Of a DNA stretch of 64,000 bases, positions 1-12,100 are shown one piece after another; position 1 is the first letter of the stretch, and the number at the start of each line of letters is the position of its first letter. The stretch spans positions 90,584,615 to 90,648,614 of the forward strand of contig OX388346.1 in the NCBI GenBank assembly GCA_947579665.1, given 5' to 3'. The notes beneath the pieces were generated by a model. That model was not told the DNA's origin. It was given only the letters and a program-made list of their open reading frames with translations, and searched no databases. Both the position numbers and the translations under genes were made by a program. The stretch is from Sympetrum striolatum. Its lineage: Eukaryota; Arthropoda; Insecta; Odonata; Libellulidae.

Positions 1-1320
1 GGAGGGCAAAAACCGTGGCTGAGAGGATCGAGTGTTTGGGTGTTCTCTCAACAGAGGCAGTGTCTCCACACGTTTTTGGTACATTCGAGACTTGAGATAG
101 ATTAACTCCTTCCATCTCAATGAAATGCCTATTAATCTGCTCTAGGATAGATCCCTTATTTTTTGGGTAATTAGCGATATTTCTCGTTTCTAATTCCTCG
201 ACAATGCTGGCGGTGAAATTGCAGATAACGCCCGCATTTACACTTATGAGAACACTTGTATACAGAATCAGTCCCAGCAAACAGTGTCAGTGGACACCAA
301 ATCTCTTTCTCCGGGTGACCAAGGAAACGGAAATGAAGGAAACCATCCGAGGGGACAATACAATACGTATAATTAATAAGGGATTGATCGATAGTGTATT
401 TTTAAAGAGTAATTGTTTGACCATCCAGTTTAAATCAAACGCATTTCCGAGTAATCGTATTGAAATTGTCAACCAACCGGAGGAAATGCTGTGGTCGGTT
501 GAACGATTTCAATTGCTAAAGAATTCATGAAATGCATTTATGAGTGAATAAATATATGAATTTACCATGGGAATTCAGGTGTGATCACAACATTCTGCCT
601 TCTTAACTTCTTTTAAACGAAAATAGAATTGTAATGTATTTATCTCAGTTAATACCTCAGTTAATGCAAAACTAAGATAATCTGCTCACGGAAAACTGGG
701 AGATAACGGTACTTGAAAATTTTTAAAGATGTGAATGTGCTGCAAGAATTGAACAACATAGTGGAGTATATAGATTTAACTAAACAATTAAAGATCCAAA
801 TATGGAATAAATATTTAATTAGTAAAAGCATCCCTTCAGTAAATATCAATGCCTTGAAGGAATATCAGCAAAATATTTACTATTTTTCCTTAGAAACCAA
901 CATGTGGTTCCTTCCCATTCTTAGTTAATTCTGAACGTTTACGAGAAAGTTTTTCATGAAAGTCAAAAAGAGTAAACTAGCGCAAAAATTAAATGGAATA
1001 ATTTAATTAACAAGTCGGCCAAGTTAGATATTTTGACATCTGTTAAAGGTTGAATATTTTTCCTGAGTTATAAATAAGCCTCTGGAATCTATATCTACAT
1101 CGATAACCTACAAATTCCTTTCACCATGTAGCAGGGTTTATAAACACCGAGCGAACGAGTTATTTCTTTAATTATTATCGCGTATTGCTCGAGTAATCAT
1201 TTGTTATCTATGTAAGTTTTCTTAAAGTGATACGTAACGAAGCTCCAAATGCTATTTACGAGAGAAACACTGGTATTATGGGAAAAGAACTCCGTCAACT
1301 ACAATGACATACAGCATCAA
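1..1320. other. Unassigned AT-rich stretch
   Basis: I see no recognisable coding, RNA or transposon sequence here. The longest open frame (204-530, 108 codons) has an antisense partner and no domain I recognise, so I leave it unannotated. Confidence 0.5.
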
Positions 1321-1720
1321 GCGATGGACGGTTGCCCACGCGTCAAATCGCTGAGGAATATAGCGAAGTGACGTACACTACGTCGCTAATGATTTCGCTC
1401 ATACGTCGATTTGAGAAGGTACTCTTTGGTTTATATTTCTCTCGTCTGCCATTTTAACCTTCTCCGCCAGACAAAGGAACGCTCTGTCCTTTTCAATACG
1501 TTTCATGAAGTGCAGCCGATAAATCGTTCGGAGCTGCCACAGGCCGACGTAGCGAATCTCGCTTACTTATCTCCGACGGGCAGATCGCTCGGAAAACGCG
1601 AGGGGACGGAAATACGTTCATTTTATAATTCGACCGACGGTGTCCGTGCGCTCGCGCGGGTGGATTTTCAGCTAACGGTTGAGAGAGGCGAAGAGGAGTG
1701 AAATAGAGTAGAAGGCAGTC
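1320..1720. other. GC-richer island with palindromic segment
   Basis: This stretch is visibly richer in G, C and CpG than its surroundings. Around 1340-1415 it contains an imperfect inverted repeat in which a CAAATCG block and a TAGCGA/ACGTA block recur in reverse complement. A 96-codon plus-strand frame (1411-1701) is open through the island but resembles no family I know. It could be an old exon, a regulatory region or simply composition, and I cannot choose between these. Confidence 0.4.
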
Positions 1721-1763
1721 CCTCTTACCCAGGAGCTAACGACCTCTGAAATTTCACACACAC

Positions 1764-1789
1764 ACAACGAAAGTCGACGCTTTCGTTGT
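1764..1789. repeat. Perfect 10-bp stem hairpin
   Basis: ACAACGAAAG and its exact reverse complement CTTTCGTTGT are separated by a 6-base loop (TCGACG), just after a short CA repeat. The stem is too short for a microRNA precursor. No role is assigned. Confidence 0.7.
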
Positions 1790-1799
1790 TACTTGACCG

Positions 1800-3160
1800 C
1801 AAAATGCGAGGTGACGAGTTGGAATTTTTGCAGGGGCTAAAACTTCCTTTAAAAGAGAGGCCATTCCGGGAGGTTTCGAATTTCCAATTTTCATGCCGTC
1901 CCCACGGTTGGCTATAAAAAATGACCAAATTACTAATGGATATTTGATGTTTAAAATGACGGAGAAAAATTTGGTAAAAGCAAAACATGGAATTTCAATC
2001 GATTCATGAATTTCACATCATCTACACCGACCGAGTTCTGTTTTTCATCGCAATCGAAAAAAGCTTCCAAAATTCTATTCCTCTTTGTTTCACTCGAAGC
2101 GATAATTCTTTCATCATAAACGGTGACTATCATTTATAAATTGACAGTATTATCACTATATTAAGAATAGTATTTCTATAACAGATACAGTAATAAGTAA
2201 TACGGTTTCCTCAACATGTGTGCAATCGGTCATCTCAAATTTTATTTCTAAAGAAATTTCGTAAGAGATACCGATTAATTATGTTAGACAAATGCACAGG
2301 GAAAGTTTTTTTTAGGACATAAAATTTACGGCGCTGAAAATAGATTCAAAATCTATCACTTAGATTTCACTTAGATTCAGAGGATTACAGGTAGAATCGA
2401 CGAAAACATCTAAATAATCCAAGTATTCATGCAGTGTAATTAGCTTCAAAATGAACGATATCCACGATTTTCATTTTCATATTAACATTTTCTTAGGGGT
2501 GATGAGATTAGAGTACGGAAGACTTCTTCGAATCAGCACTTAAATATAAGAACATACTAATAATTATGATATGTATATCATCAATAGATGGTTGTTAGAT
2601 CTAATTCAATGTTTCCTTAGAAAGGCAGGTTTGTTTTTGCCAAAAATATTAGTGGAACGACAAATCATGATTTGAAACTCCTAGGTAACATTTTCGTTGA
2701 GTAATATGATAAGATTTTGATGAATTTTATTTGAATACTTTCTTTCACTGAACGTTTCTGCTCGATATTAGCTATGTCTGCATAATATTCATTATTAAAT
2801 CATTCCTTCAATTCATTGGTGCGTCTTAGATGGAAATTGTAATGTATTTCTTCTTTAAAGTTTGGCTCGTCTATAATTAAATACATAGGCTTAATACTTA
2901 ACAACAAACGAAGAGAATTCAACAAGAGAATGTGGCCTAATAGATTAATGCAACGTGAGACCTCTCCCGCCCTCAAATAAAGTCGTATTTACCATTAAAT
3001 TTTCATTCGTCTATGCTCGTGAAATTCATGACATACCATTTGAACCATACGGTTTGTACCATACGTACGATAAGAATACCATTCGAACCACATGGAATAT
3101 ACGTTATATCCGGCATATATGGCATATCCGGCATAACTTGACTTAATCATAACTTACATT
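1800..3160. other. Unassigned AT-rich stretch
   Basis: Nothing recognisable. Around 3040-3135 there are loosely repeated CCATAC/CCATTCGAACCA and GGCATAT phrases suggesting a short degenerate tandem, but no clean period. Confidence 0.4.
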
Positions 3161-3164
3161 TCTC

Positions 3165-3275
3165 GGTTTATTGGTTTGGAAAGAATCATAGCCTGGCATT
3201 TGCCATATTCCTACAATTACGAAGCATATGTTACGATCAAGGCTGTTACACTGGTATATATCAATTTTTAATACT
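3165..3275 (-). repeat. Truncated copy of hairpin-ended composite repeat
   Basis: This segment aligns by eye with 17700-17795: both contain TTGGTTTG, ATAGCCTGG, TGCCAT or AGCCAT, ACAATTACGA or AAAATTATGA, GTTACGATCA and ACTGT in the same order and spacing. At 17.8 kb that sequence lies just inside the terminal hairpin of a long repeat unit. Here the hairpin itself is missing, so this is a decayed or truncated copy in the same (minus-sense) orientation. Confidence 0.6.
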
Positions 3276-3279
3276 CCGT

Positions 3280-4550
3280 TAAGTATTAATGAGGACTTCA
3301 GATATTTATAATAAGAAAGCATTTCCTTATACAAGTGGTCTCGATTATTTTCTTCCTTTAATCCTTCAAGTACTCGGCATGGATTCCATATCACACACGG
3401 TCATAACGCGGAGAGTATAAACTTGTTAGCGTAGACCAGGCAAAAGGTCAAGTGCTTTTCCGAAAATATTACTAGTCCTCGGTGTTCATTAACATTTTCC
3501 ACACTGCCAAAGTCAATTGAAATCTGAAGCCGAGATAAACGAGGAGTATACATGGGCTGAGAACTCCTTCGCGTTACGATAAATCACAGTGCGAGATAGG
3601 CATAGTGCTGACCACAGTAGACCCCTGACAACGTCGTACTTAGCCTCTTCAAATGCAGATCCACAGCTCTGGAGGAGCAAATTCCACTTAATATTCCCTC
3701 GCGCAAATGCGGTATGAGAAATTTACGACAACGGAGAGTTGCACAGTGCGCAGCCTTGAGAGGAAAAACGATTCATCCACCTAATCATTGCATCGCATGC
3801 GGACAATCGGATATTTGGATCTCAAAGCCCTGTACCGCGTCTGAAATATCTCTTTATATATTCGCCTGGCCAACACAAGGGTGATAAACACGGATCGGAT
3901 TAATAATAGCAATGAGGCATTCTTGATTTTGGAAACTTTGATTCGCTGATGCATAAATTTGGATAACGAAGGAAAAACGGCACTTGGAATTAAAAATTTA
4001 TCTCAATCGCGAGGATAAATATTCATGAAGTATACAATACCAATCTAATTTTGCCTGCTACATACCGTAAGTCGTCTCAAAATAAGTTTCCCGCTTTTAT
4101 TCAGAGTTAATCAAGTTTTGAGGAGAGGCCTCAAAGCACATTTTGAATAATATGACCCCAAGCACGCTTGGGAATGAAACATTTTCCTGAGAAATTTTAA
4201 TCGAAAATTATGACCCATTTTACTATTGATACACATTTTAATCCAAAAAATATATATTTTTAAATACTACTACATGCGACAATAATATATACTTTATATT
4301 TGAACACCCCTAAATCGATTAATTATGAAGAAAAAGAACAACAGAATGAAAAAATATCGTTACGTACAGAAGTGTTTTATCATTCCCTAGGTTTGTTCGC
4401 ATTTATTAAACGTTATCAAAAACATATATATTTCAAATGCCATAACTTAAATACGCGTATCGTCATTTTCTAATTGGTTAACTTACATGGAACTTAATTC
4501 ATTCATACCAAATAAACAGATAAAGACATAAAAAAGAAGTAATAGAACTT
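3280..4550. other. Unassigned, with a GC-richer part at 3400-3860
   Basis: No gene or element recognised. The 3400-3860 part is more GC-rich and CpG-containing than its flanks; 3870-4550 returns to very AT-rich DNA. Confidence 0.4.
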
Positions 4551-4555
4551 TTTCC

Positions 4556-4700
4556 GCAAAATTTATTTACCACGACTGGTTTCAGCGAGTTATCACCACG
4601 ATCAGCTGTTATTATATATATATTATCAGGTGAAGTGACCATATCAACTGATGATGGCGGTCATTCGCTGGAACTGGTCTTGCTAAATAAATGTTGTGGG
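4556..4700. repeat. Inverted pair of hammerhead-like repeats
   Basis: Two related sequences face each other around an AT-rich centre (TATATATATA). The left copy, read on the minus strand from 4605, starts CTGAT and reaches TGAAACC near 4580. The right copy, plus strand from 4648, reads CTGATGA followed by a short GC-rich stem region and GGAAC near 4670. Each copy is flanked outward by a TTTATTTA run. They share the CTGANGA...GAAAC layout seen at 8.3, 19.9, 20.9, 40.9 and 53.0 kb. The arms are diverged, so this is an old foldback or two independent inverted insertions. Confidence 0.55.
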
Positions 4701-4985
4701 AATGCTATGTTGTAATTTTATAAAACTACGCCTTCCTTTTTAGACTTGACGATAAGGAGATACTTTTACACCAATTATACATTGCAGAAATAAATAAGTT
4801 ATACGAAAACACAACAGAATAAGGTTTACACTAAGATTAGAAATAAATATATATCGTTTACGACTTTAATTAAAACTCTTAATAAATAATAAATATATGC
4901 AAAAAACCGGTACGCATTGAAAGGCCAATAACTATAAGAAAAGGAAGGCAAGTTTCTTGCTTCAGATAGCTCCTAATATCAAGGT

Positions 4986-5037
4986 GGATTCCCAAGGAAA
5001 GTGCACGCCCTTAAGTCACCTCAACCCTTTCCTTGTA
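4986..5037 (-). repeat. Scrap of SINE also present at 34.0 and 34.8 kb
   Basis: On the plus strand this reads TTCCCAAGGAAA, a short gap, CCCTTA, then AGTCACCTCAACCCTTTCCTT. The same blocks form the two ends of the copy at 34776-34873, with the tRNA-like centre removed. It is best read as an internally deleted copy of that SINE. Confidence 0.65.
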
Positions 5038-5039
5038 TC

Positions 5040-8000
5040 AAAGTGAATGTTAGGATTCTATTGCGATGAGGACTTCCACATGTCATTACCGAAAAAATTC
5101 CTTTTAGAAACTCATCCGAGTGGAAAACGGTTGATCTAGGCTCATCCGCTGTATGGCCAAGACTCATTCAGGCTTCTTCGCCACTATTTGCATTTCATAT
5201 TCTAACTAATTTAGCCAAAGGAGAAACTTGTTACAAAAACCTTAATGAAGTAATTCAGCCTTCATTTCTTAGAACCTCCTAACAATATTTATGGTAAATA
5301 AGCGATGTAGAAACGCATTATTCACATGCCATTCACAGTGAATTAAAAGAACTAATTCCGGCTTCCACAAAACGTTTTATTAAAAACTGACGTCTAATTT
5401 CAAGTGATGACTTGAGAATTATCCAAATGCGTTTAAACTAGTAATTAGTTTTTCATAAGCGTTTTCGTGGAAACTGGATTATTTAGTCCTTTCTATTCAT
5501 CGTGAATAATGTTACAGAAAACCTTTAGAGACCATAAATACAAATAAATCCATATTTGGTACGAAAATGTCTTTTCCTTCAGAAGGGAAAACTTCTCGAT
5601 GACCATTACCGATTCCTGAATTCGCCCCATAAAATGAACTATATCCGCTTTTTGAGACTCCCGTTTCATCGCTGCAGTATATATAAGTGAATTCGGTGCA
5701 ATATGACGACAGATTTATCTCCATCGCAAAGGAACATAAGGTAAATGGGTTTAAATCTTCCGGTTTATTTCTGAAAGATCGCTTCGGATGCGGCACGATA
5801 TTCCGAAAGTCAGAAGTCATACACCGTTTTGGGAACCTTCATAACTTCCGAATTCATCATTCTTACCATAAGAAGAGAATATTTCTGCCTTTTTACGGCG
5901 ATCGTAAGTCATAAAAATAAAACACGTTTGCCTTTATCCTTGATGGAAAACAAGAATATCGCGTTATGAATCTTCCAAAGGCCCATAAAGGACGATATCA
6001 AAAATCGGCGATCGGATATTTACCATCCTTTACTATAGGAAATTTGTCGAACCATATCCGAGTCGAAAAAGGCAGCGCTCATTCTATACAACATTACGTT
6101 TTCGCATTCGAGAGAATAAATAGCACCCGGATGGCTCTTTCCGAGAGAATACCTTGGCTCTAGCGAGCATTTCCAGCGAATTCAATGCCCGAAAAAAGTA
6201 ATAAGAGGAAAAAGCAGATGGATGCGGGTTATGACGGAAAGCAGGAACCGCGTCGCGGAGTATTTTATGTTCACCGTAGGAGTCAATTTTATATAAAGGC
6301 CATGCGTGATCCCTGGCCATAAAACCAACCGCATACAAATACGGGGAAAGGGGGGGGGCGAAAATCCCCGCGAAGGAGGGTGCTTTTAGGTCACGGAACG
6401 CGTGGGAGACCTTCCGGACACGCCTACACGAGTCACTTCGCCTCAACAACCACTTTCTTCACGTCATTCCAGAGGACCCCAAGTGGATATCCTCCATCCG
6501 AATGCATGCATCTCCACAGTCACGCATAGTATTATGTTCACGGTACTCCAGTATGTTCTCGAAGCACTCATTCTAAGAAGCGCATCATCGCTATCATAGG
6601 CACTCATCGGTACATTATACATATGTAGTCTTTGGTGGACTTTAAGGAAACTAAGTAAATTTGCTGCTTGATCTCCTGGTTGGACATAATTGAAGTAATG
6701 TAGAATCGGGACTAGAAAGTCTCGTCTTCCATTATTTATATAAAATCCAGGTGTAAATCCAACAACATTCTCTCTGCGAGTTCCTTCCCGCGCCACCCGT
6801 AATTGTAACCTACTTCAAAACCCTCGTTTCTGTCTTTCAATCTCCCAAAGATATATTTTCTAACACATCCCAGAACTTTTCAATTTTCTTTCGTCCTTCA
6901 ACCCTTCGCTAGAATTTTCCACCACACAATTAACTCCTGTCATCCTTAACTGAGTCTTTCTGTTCTTTACTTATTTGATGTTTATTATTTCTTTGCTTTT
7001 ATGCTACATTGTGTTTAAATTGGTGTTATGATTCAATATAATTGGCTTTAACAAGCTGTTTTTGAATCTAAATAACTAAATTCAAAGTACTGCTCATGCA
7101 TTCAGATATTAAACACGAATATATACTAAATTGGATTCAGATATATTTTTCCTTGATTTTAGTTAAATCAGAACTAATAAAAAAGCTATGGGAAAGGAGT
7201 AACGAAATAAAGAATGGTTTCAGGAATTTTAAAAATTTTTTTTTAAATAGAAAGGATTTTCTTACCAACAAAAAGTCCACGGAAAGAAGGAGACAGCGAA
7301 AAATTTGCATAAAGCTAGAAGAGGAATTAAAGAAAGAGATAGATTACAAACTAGAGGATAGTAAAAATGACACAATGAAAACTAAATAAAGGGGATGTTT
7401 TCAATCTCACAGGATAGGGAGACGAGAACCTCTAGGAGGTTTAGCTGATCTAATGCTCACTCTCAATCGTTGTCCTCACATCATCACACTGATTGGAACG
7501 GAAACTCACGATTCGAGAGATGCACGAGAGCCTCTCTTCAATCCAAATCAGGACTCGTGCATTTATCTCAAACAACCACGGTAACTGCAAAATATGCTAT
7601 CACATTTAACAATAGATAAGGCATATAAACACTGGAAATGTCACCCTAAATATATCGCAATTTTTCCTAAAACGCTTCACTTATTAGCCTTCTCAGCCAG
7701 ATTGGATTTTCAACGCCCGTGTGACCTTATCCAATCTAAATTCACTTCAAACCACGTACTTCAATGAGCACTGCGTAATCTCCAAATTACGATCTCATTG
7801 ACCCTATTGCAGCATCGGCAGGTGATCGATCTCCAACCTTTATCATCTCTCACCCATCGAATGATACTCGCGACTGTACAACGCTTTACATGCCCTCACT
7901 AAAGCCATTCGGTATGAATGGATACGTTAGAGGGAGTTCGGAATCATGACAATAGCAATTATCTCAATGATAAATGTATTATGCACGATTCTAACTAATT

Positions 8001-8220
8001 TTAACATCCTTTAGGGAAATATTCGTATACTTTAGCATGATTTTACCGATTATATTTTTTAAAATTTTACTCCTTCAATAAAATTATTCCTAAATTTGTA
8101 AATCTTTAAGCACTCGTCGAGTTCACCTTCTATAAGAACAAAAGTTACTTACGTAAAAATCTCCTAATTATTAGGGTGAATACCTGACAATTAGTGAAAT
8201 CAAGATGTTCAGGCGTTACT
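5040..8220. other. Unassigned; GC-richer island at 5560-6500
   Basis: No gene recognised. At 5366-5402 there is a possible weak relative of the hammerhead-like repeat (GCTTCCACA, TTTTATTAAA, CTGACG, compare 37125-37170). The 5560-6500 part is GC-richer with several overlapping frames open on both strands (up to 121 codons at 6084-6449 minus), none with a recognisable domain, and a run of nine G near 6350. A 97-codon plus frame at 7096-7389 is lysine/glutamate-rich and looks like low-complexity AT-rich translation. At 7530-7570 GAGATGCACGAG and CTCGTGCATTTATCTC form a small inverted repeat. Confidence 0.4.
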
Positions 8221-8226
8221 TTGTGG

Positions 8227-8345
8227 AAAGCCATTTGAAAATGAAAAGAAACACTGTAAATTTTCCACACTATTTTATTTTAAAGTACGACCGGTTTCGC
8301 TACCGGAGTAGCATCTTCTGGATGGAATTTTCATTTTCACCTGAC
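8227..8345 (-). repeat. Hammerhead-like repeat with clear short stem
   Basis: Read on the minus strand from 8320 the core is CAGAAGA, T, a 5-bp stem (GCTAC/GTAGC) with a 4-base loop, then GAAACCGGTCG. This is the same arrangement as the hammerhead-ribozyme core CUGANGA - stem II - GAAA, with A instead of U at the second core position. The outer flanks carry GAAAATGAAA and its complement TTTCATTTTC, so the whole unit is a foldback of about 120 bp. A TTTTATTTTAAAG run follows the core, as in the other copies. Confidence 0.6.
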
Positions 8346-8370
8346 AATTAGGATAAATACCAGATAGAGT

Positions 8371-8542
8371 AAGGAAGTTTTCTTTGGTTTCCAACCGGGT
8401 TACATACAGGAAGGGCCCAACGTTTTGACTGTTATCTCCGCAGCCATCTTCAGGGAGGAAGTGCTCTTCATCGCTGATGTGGAGATAACAGTCGGACCCG
8501 TTCCTGTCTGTAACCCGGTTGGAAACCAGAGAAAACTTCCTT
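8371..8542. repeat. 172-bp foldback element
   Basis: The first about 70 bases return as reverse complement at the end: AAGGAAGTTTTC (8371-8382) matches GAAAACTTCCTT (8531-8542), and the match continues through CCAACCGGGTTAC, ACAGGAA and GTTATCTCC with few differences. The centre includes CTGAAGATGGCTGCGG on the minus strand (from 8453) and GCTGATG on the plus strand (from 8473), so each arm carries a version of the CTGANGA-type core. A 13-base direct repeat ACCAGATAGAGTA occurs just before it (8359-8371) and 36 bases after it (8579-8591). An 80-codon minus frame here (8400-8642) is a by-product of the foldback. Confidence 0.75.
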
Positions 8543-8754
8543 CAGCACCTTTACCGGGAAAGCACCAGATCTTTCTTGACCAGATAGAGTATTTTATTTT
8601 CCCTTCCCCAAAAATAATTACTACCACCAGGCTGGGTACCAATTGTAGTCTGCAGGAATAAATAAAATAAAAATGAATTGGTTCTTGTTCTGAATGACGT
8701 TTAAAATAATTCGGACCAATTCGTATTCAAGTCAACATGTCTCATAGAAATATA

Positions 8755-9116
8755 CAGTAGAACCCCGGTAATCCGAAAGGTCCATTGGGAGTTATGCAAA
8801 CCCGCAACTTCTTCTAGTGAACATATAAACACGCATATTAGTAGCAAGAAACGAGAGGTGGACAGACTACGCACTTGATTTAAAAATAAGAACGGTCGCG
8901 CAAAAGAAAATAACTGACTTTTTCGCTCGCTGATAATATTCATTCACTTTCTATGTTGTAATACCTTATGCAATATATACATGCATTATCTATAAAATAT
9001 AATTTTTGAGAAAAAGTGTTTTTTACGTTATTTTTTGAAAACCTCGCTAATCCGGAAACCCCGCTAATCCGGACGCCTATGTGCCTGAATTCGTCCGGAT
9101 TACCGGGGTTCTACTG
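8755..9116. mobile_element. Pogo/Tigger-like MITE with 21-bp TIRs and TA duplication
   Basis: The element begins CAGTAGAACCCCGG and ends with the exact reverse complement; 21 bases at each end are perfect inverted repeats. Both flanks carry TA, the target duplicated by Tc1/mariner and pogo transposases. CAGT...ACTG ends with an AACCCCGGTAATCCG-type terminal sequence are typical of pogo/Tigger-family non-autonomous elements. Near the right end two further AACC(T/C)CGCTAATCCGGA phrases repeat the terminal motif internally (9038-9073), possibly extra transposase-binding sites. There is no transposase inside, and at 362 bp it must have been mobilised in trans. The perfect TIRs suggest a relatively recent insertion. 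Confidence 0.88.
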
Positions 9117-9119
9117 TAT

Positions 9120-12100
9120 ACTATTTGCTGATTATATGAAAACATTCTTATAACTTATCAAAATTATATAGGACTTAAATAATAAATAATATAAAATTAT
9201 TAATTAATTATAAATAAATAAAATAAATCTATTCGAATCGGCAGAGCTACTTGATTAGGGAATTCTTATTTGAAAATGCGACATCACTTTTTGTGCTATC
9301 GAAGTCGAATCGTGCTCAAATGGTACTCATTGAACATTTACGGTTGATTAGAATTTTAACGCGGGTAGTACTGCATAGCTGTGTCTTCTGTTGTTTTCTA
9401 ATTAACGTTAAGAATAAAGGATTGGTACAATGGACTCCTTAATTGCATCCAGGGGGAGATTATTCGAGCAATTAAGGGCGCCGTAGTCTTACTTGCTCAG
9501 TTCCCGACAGTTTCTTTAATTCGGAGGGACTCTGGAGCTATCATCTCTCACCAGGTGCACGATTCCCCTACGAATCACTGATTAGGCCTCATCTCCCTAA
9601 CAGAGCTGCGGTCGACACAAATCCGTCCAAACAATTCGGTCCAGATTCGCATCCTCCTGCTAAGCGTCCAAAGGCAAAGATCGAGAATGAGCAACTCACT
9701 TTAATAAGTATTTAATCTTTATTTTACTCCGCCACACGAATCTTTACTTCCATATACTTCTCCAGATTTGAATGAATGCTCTATTTAAACACTACAGAGC
9801 AGTTTTACTCAAACGTTTCTTTGCCATTGTCCCATTGGTTTCATTACATTGTCCCCAATCTTCATACACCGTAATTACTATCAATTTAATCAAATCTAGA
9901 ATAGAATAAAAGTACAAATAAAATTGAAATCTATAATTCTATAACATCTACGAAATCACTACAAGGCAATTATTTATTTAGTAGCTTCCAAGACAGTTTA
10001 ATTAGGAAAGAAAGATGATTGGACGAAAATTTCGTTTGGTAAAGCGTGCATAGATTAGACAAGCGTCAATAAATGTCCCAAGACAAGAAAAATGTACAGA
10101 TGAACTCTTCTACGGTTCTTCTCTAAATTTCCCTATGTTTGTACTGACTGTGAGTTCCAAAGAGTAAACTCTAACGACTAGTCTAACGGCTGAAATAGTT
10201 ATTTAAATCTCTATCCATCAGCAGTCATACGTATGACTACTAACTGATACTAACTGCACATGCATGTAAATTTTCCATCATTTTAAAGTTGAAAATAAAT
10301 AAATAAATAATGACCGATATGAATTGGCATTTTCAATTCGTAATCAGAACGATGCTACAATTGCTAATCAATATTGAAAATTTCAAAATAAAGCAAAACG
10401 CGTTTTCATCCGGTGATATTTTGACGATTTTATGAAATTTAGTTTCGGAATTAAATCTGCCGGTCAAATTCAACTTTATTTTAAACGGCCTCTCAAAAAT
10501 ACTCCCTGTAAACGCTGTTAATCGCCGCATGATTGGGAGGTAATAGATTCCTTGTCGGCTTGTCACGTAACATCGCCTGCGCGACACATTTTACAGAAGA
10601 GTGGCTTAGCATAGCATTTTTATCCGTCACGAAACGTTTAATTAGAGGCTACGTATCGTACGGCCAATTATGTCCACCCTTCATCAAGTAAACGCTTTTA
10701 TTTTTTTCAAACGACTAATGACGCATCTAATAACAGAGAAAAGAGAGAGAAAGGATTTACACAGCAAAATAATAACACGCCTGTAATTTTCAACAGTAAT
10801 AAAAGTAACGTAACTGAGATAATAACGCAGTAATTAGCTCAATAAAGTTACTTTTAGCACTTTTTGCGCATTTTCAGTCGCCAAAAATGACAAATAAACT
10901 TCATAAACAAAGGTAAAATATCTTATAGGGTGAAATATTTGTGAAATTAGTTGCTAAGCATATTATCTCTAGTTTATTGATAGAAGCATGTTTTACGTTC
11001 AAATTTTGTCTCATTAAATAATTATAGGAATAGTAAATGGAAAAATAACAAAATGGTGAATGAATAAGGTCTCCTTCGTGAATTTGGATCAATTTCGCAG
11101 TTAATAAAAGCATAAACTAAAGTAGGGTCTCCTACTGGGCTTGCCCATCTGAGATTTACGTGATTTTAAAATATCGATTTGCGTTTGTGCTCTATTTACG
11201 ACACGATTTTTCGTTTAATGTGAGTTAGTAATGGGAGCTTTGAAATATCCTGTTCCACACTTTTTTTTTCCTTTTCAATCTGAATTTAGAGTAAAACTAA
11301 TAGAAGTATGGTTGAGAGTACTATGAAGTTTCAATTAAGACGTAGAAGTTCTGTGGGAGACGATAGGTTGAAAAGCGTTACCGCTTAAACTGACTTCAAA
11401 TGAGCATATTTCCGAAGAATATCTTCGATTCAACTTAATCATGTCTTACTTTCCTCAATAAGCGATAACAGCTTATATAATACTCCAATAAAGTTAAGAG
11501 TAATTATTCGTTATGTTCAACTATTACGGTAAAATTTTGAAACTTCCTAAATTATATCTTCTTTGTTTATAGAAATATTTAGGACCGGTTACTCCAATCT
11601 TTCTAGTTCAGCCGAGTAATAAAAGGAGGAAAGAAAACTGAATTAACCAATTTCCAGTAAGCCCCTTCCTCAAGATCCTTTAAAAACTTTCCGCGGTGTT
11701 ATCAAAACAAGGTCAATGGGAGTCTCAGATTGAACGACACCAGCAGAAAATTAGATTCTTGAATGTGAGAAAAACTCGAATTTGGAAGAAAAGCATTCGT
11801 TGCAGGACTTGGAAATACGAAACGTCCTCAAATTTAACCACTTGCTTATCGCCGGGTTATCATATAAAATTCTCATCAAGCCGGGTATTTCCGTTATCAT
11901 TCGGTACATATTTTAAGTTTATAAGACATCTTTCCTTACCACTGCATATTGAGAAAGGATCGAATTTTGTATATATAACACCTATAATTGTGACTTAATT
12001 TTATATCATTGCCATTTATTGCTTGTTAACTAATTTTGATTTTCTAATGAAATAAAAACCAATTATAACATAAATATTCTCTTCCCTCGCCCTTTCTTAA

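Noticed and set aside
7096..7389. 97-codon lysine-rich frame
   Set aside because: It resembles translated AT-rich low-complexity DNA; no homology recognised.
8400..8661. Overlapping 80- and 78-codon frames on opposite strands
   Set aside because: They arise from the foldback symmetry, not from a gene.
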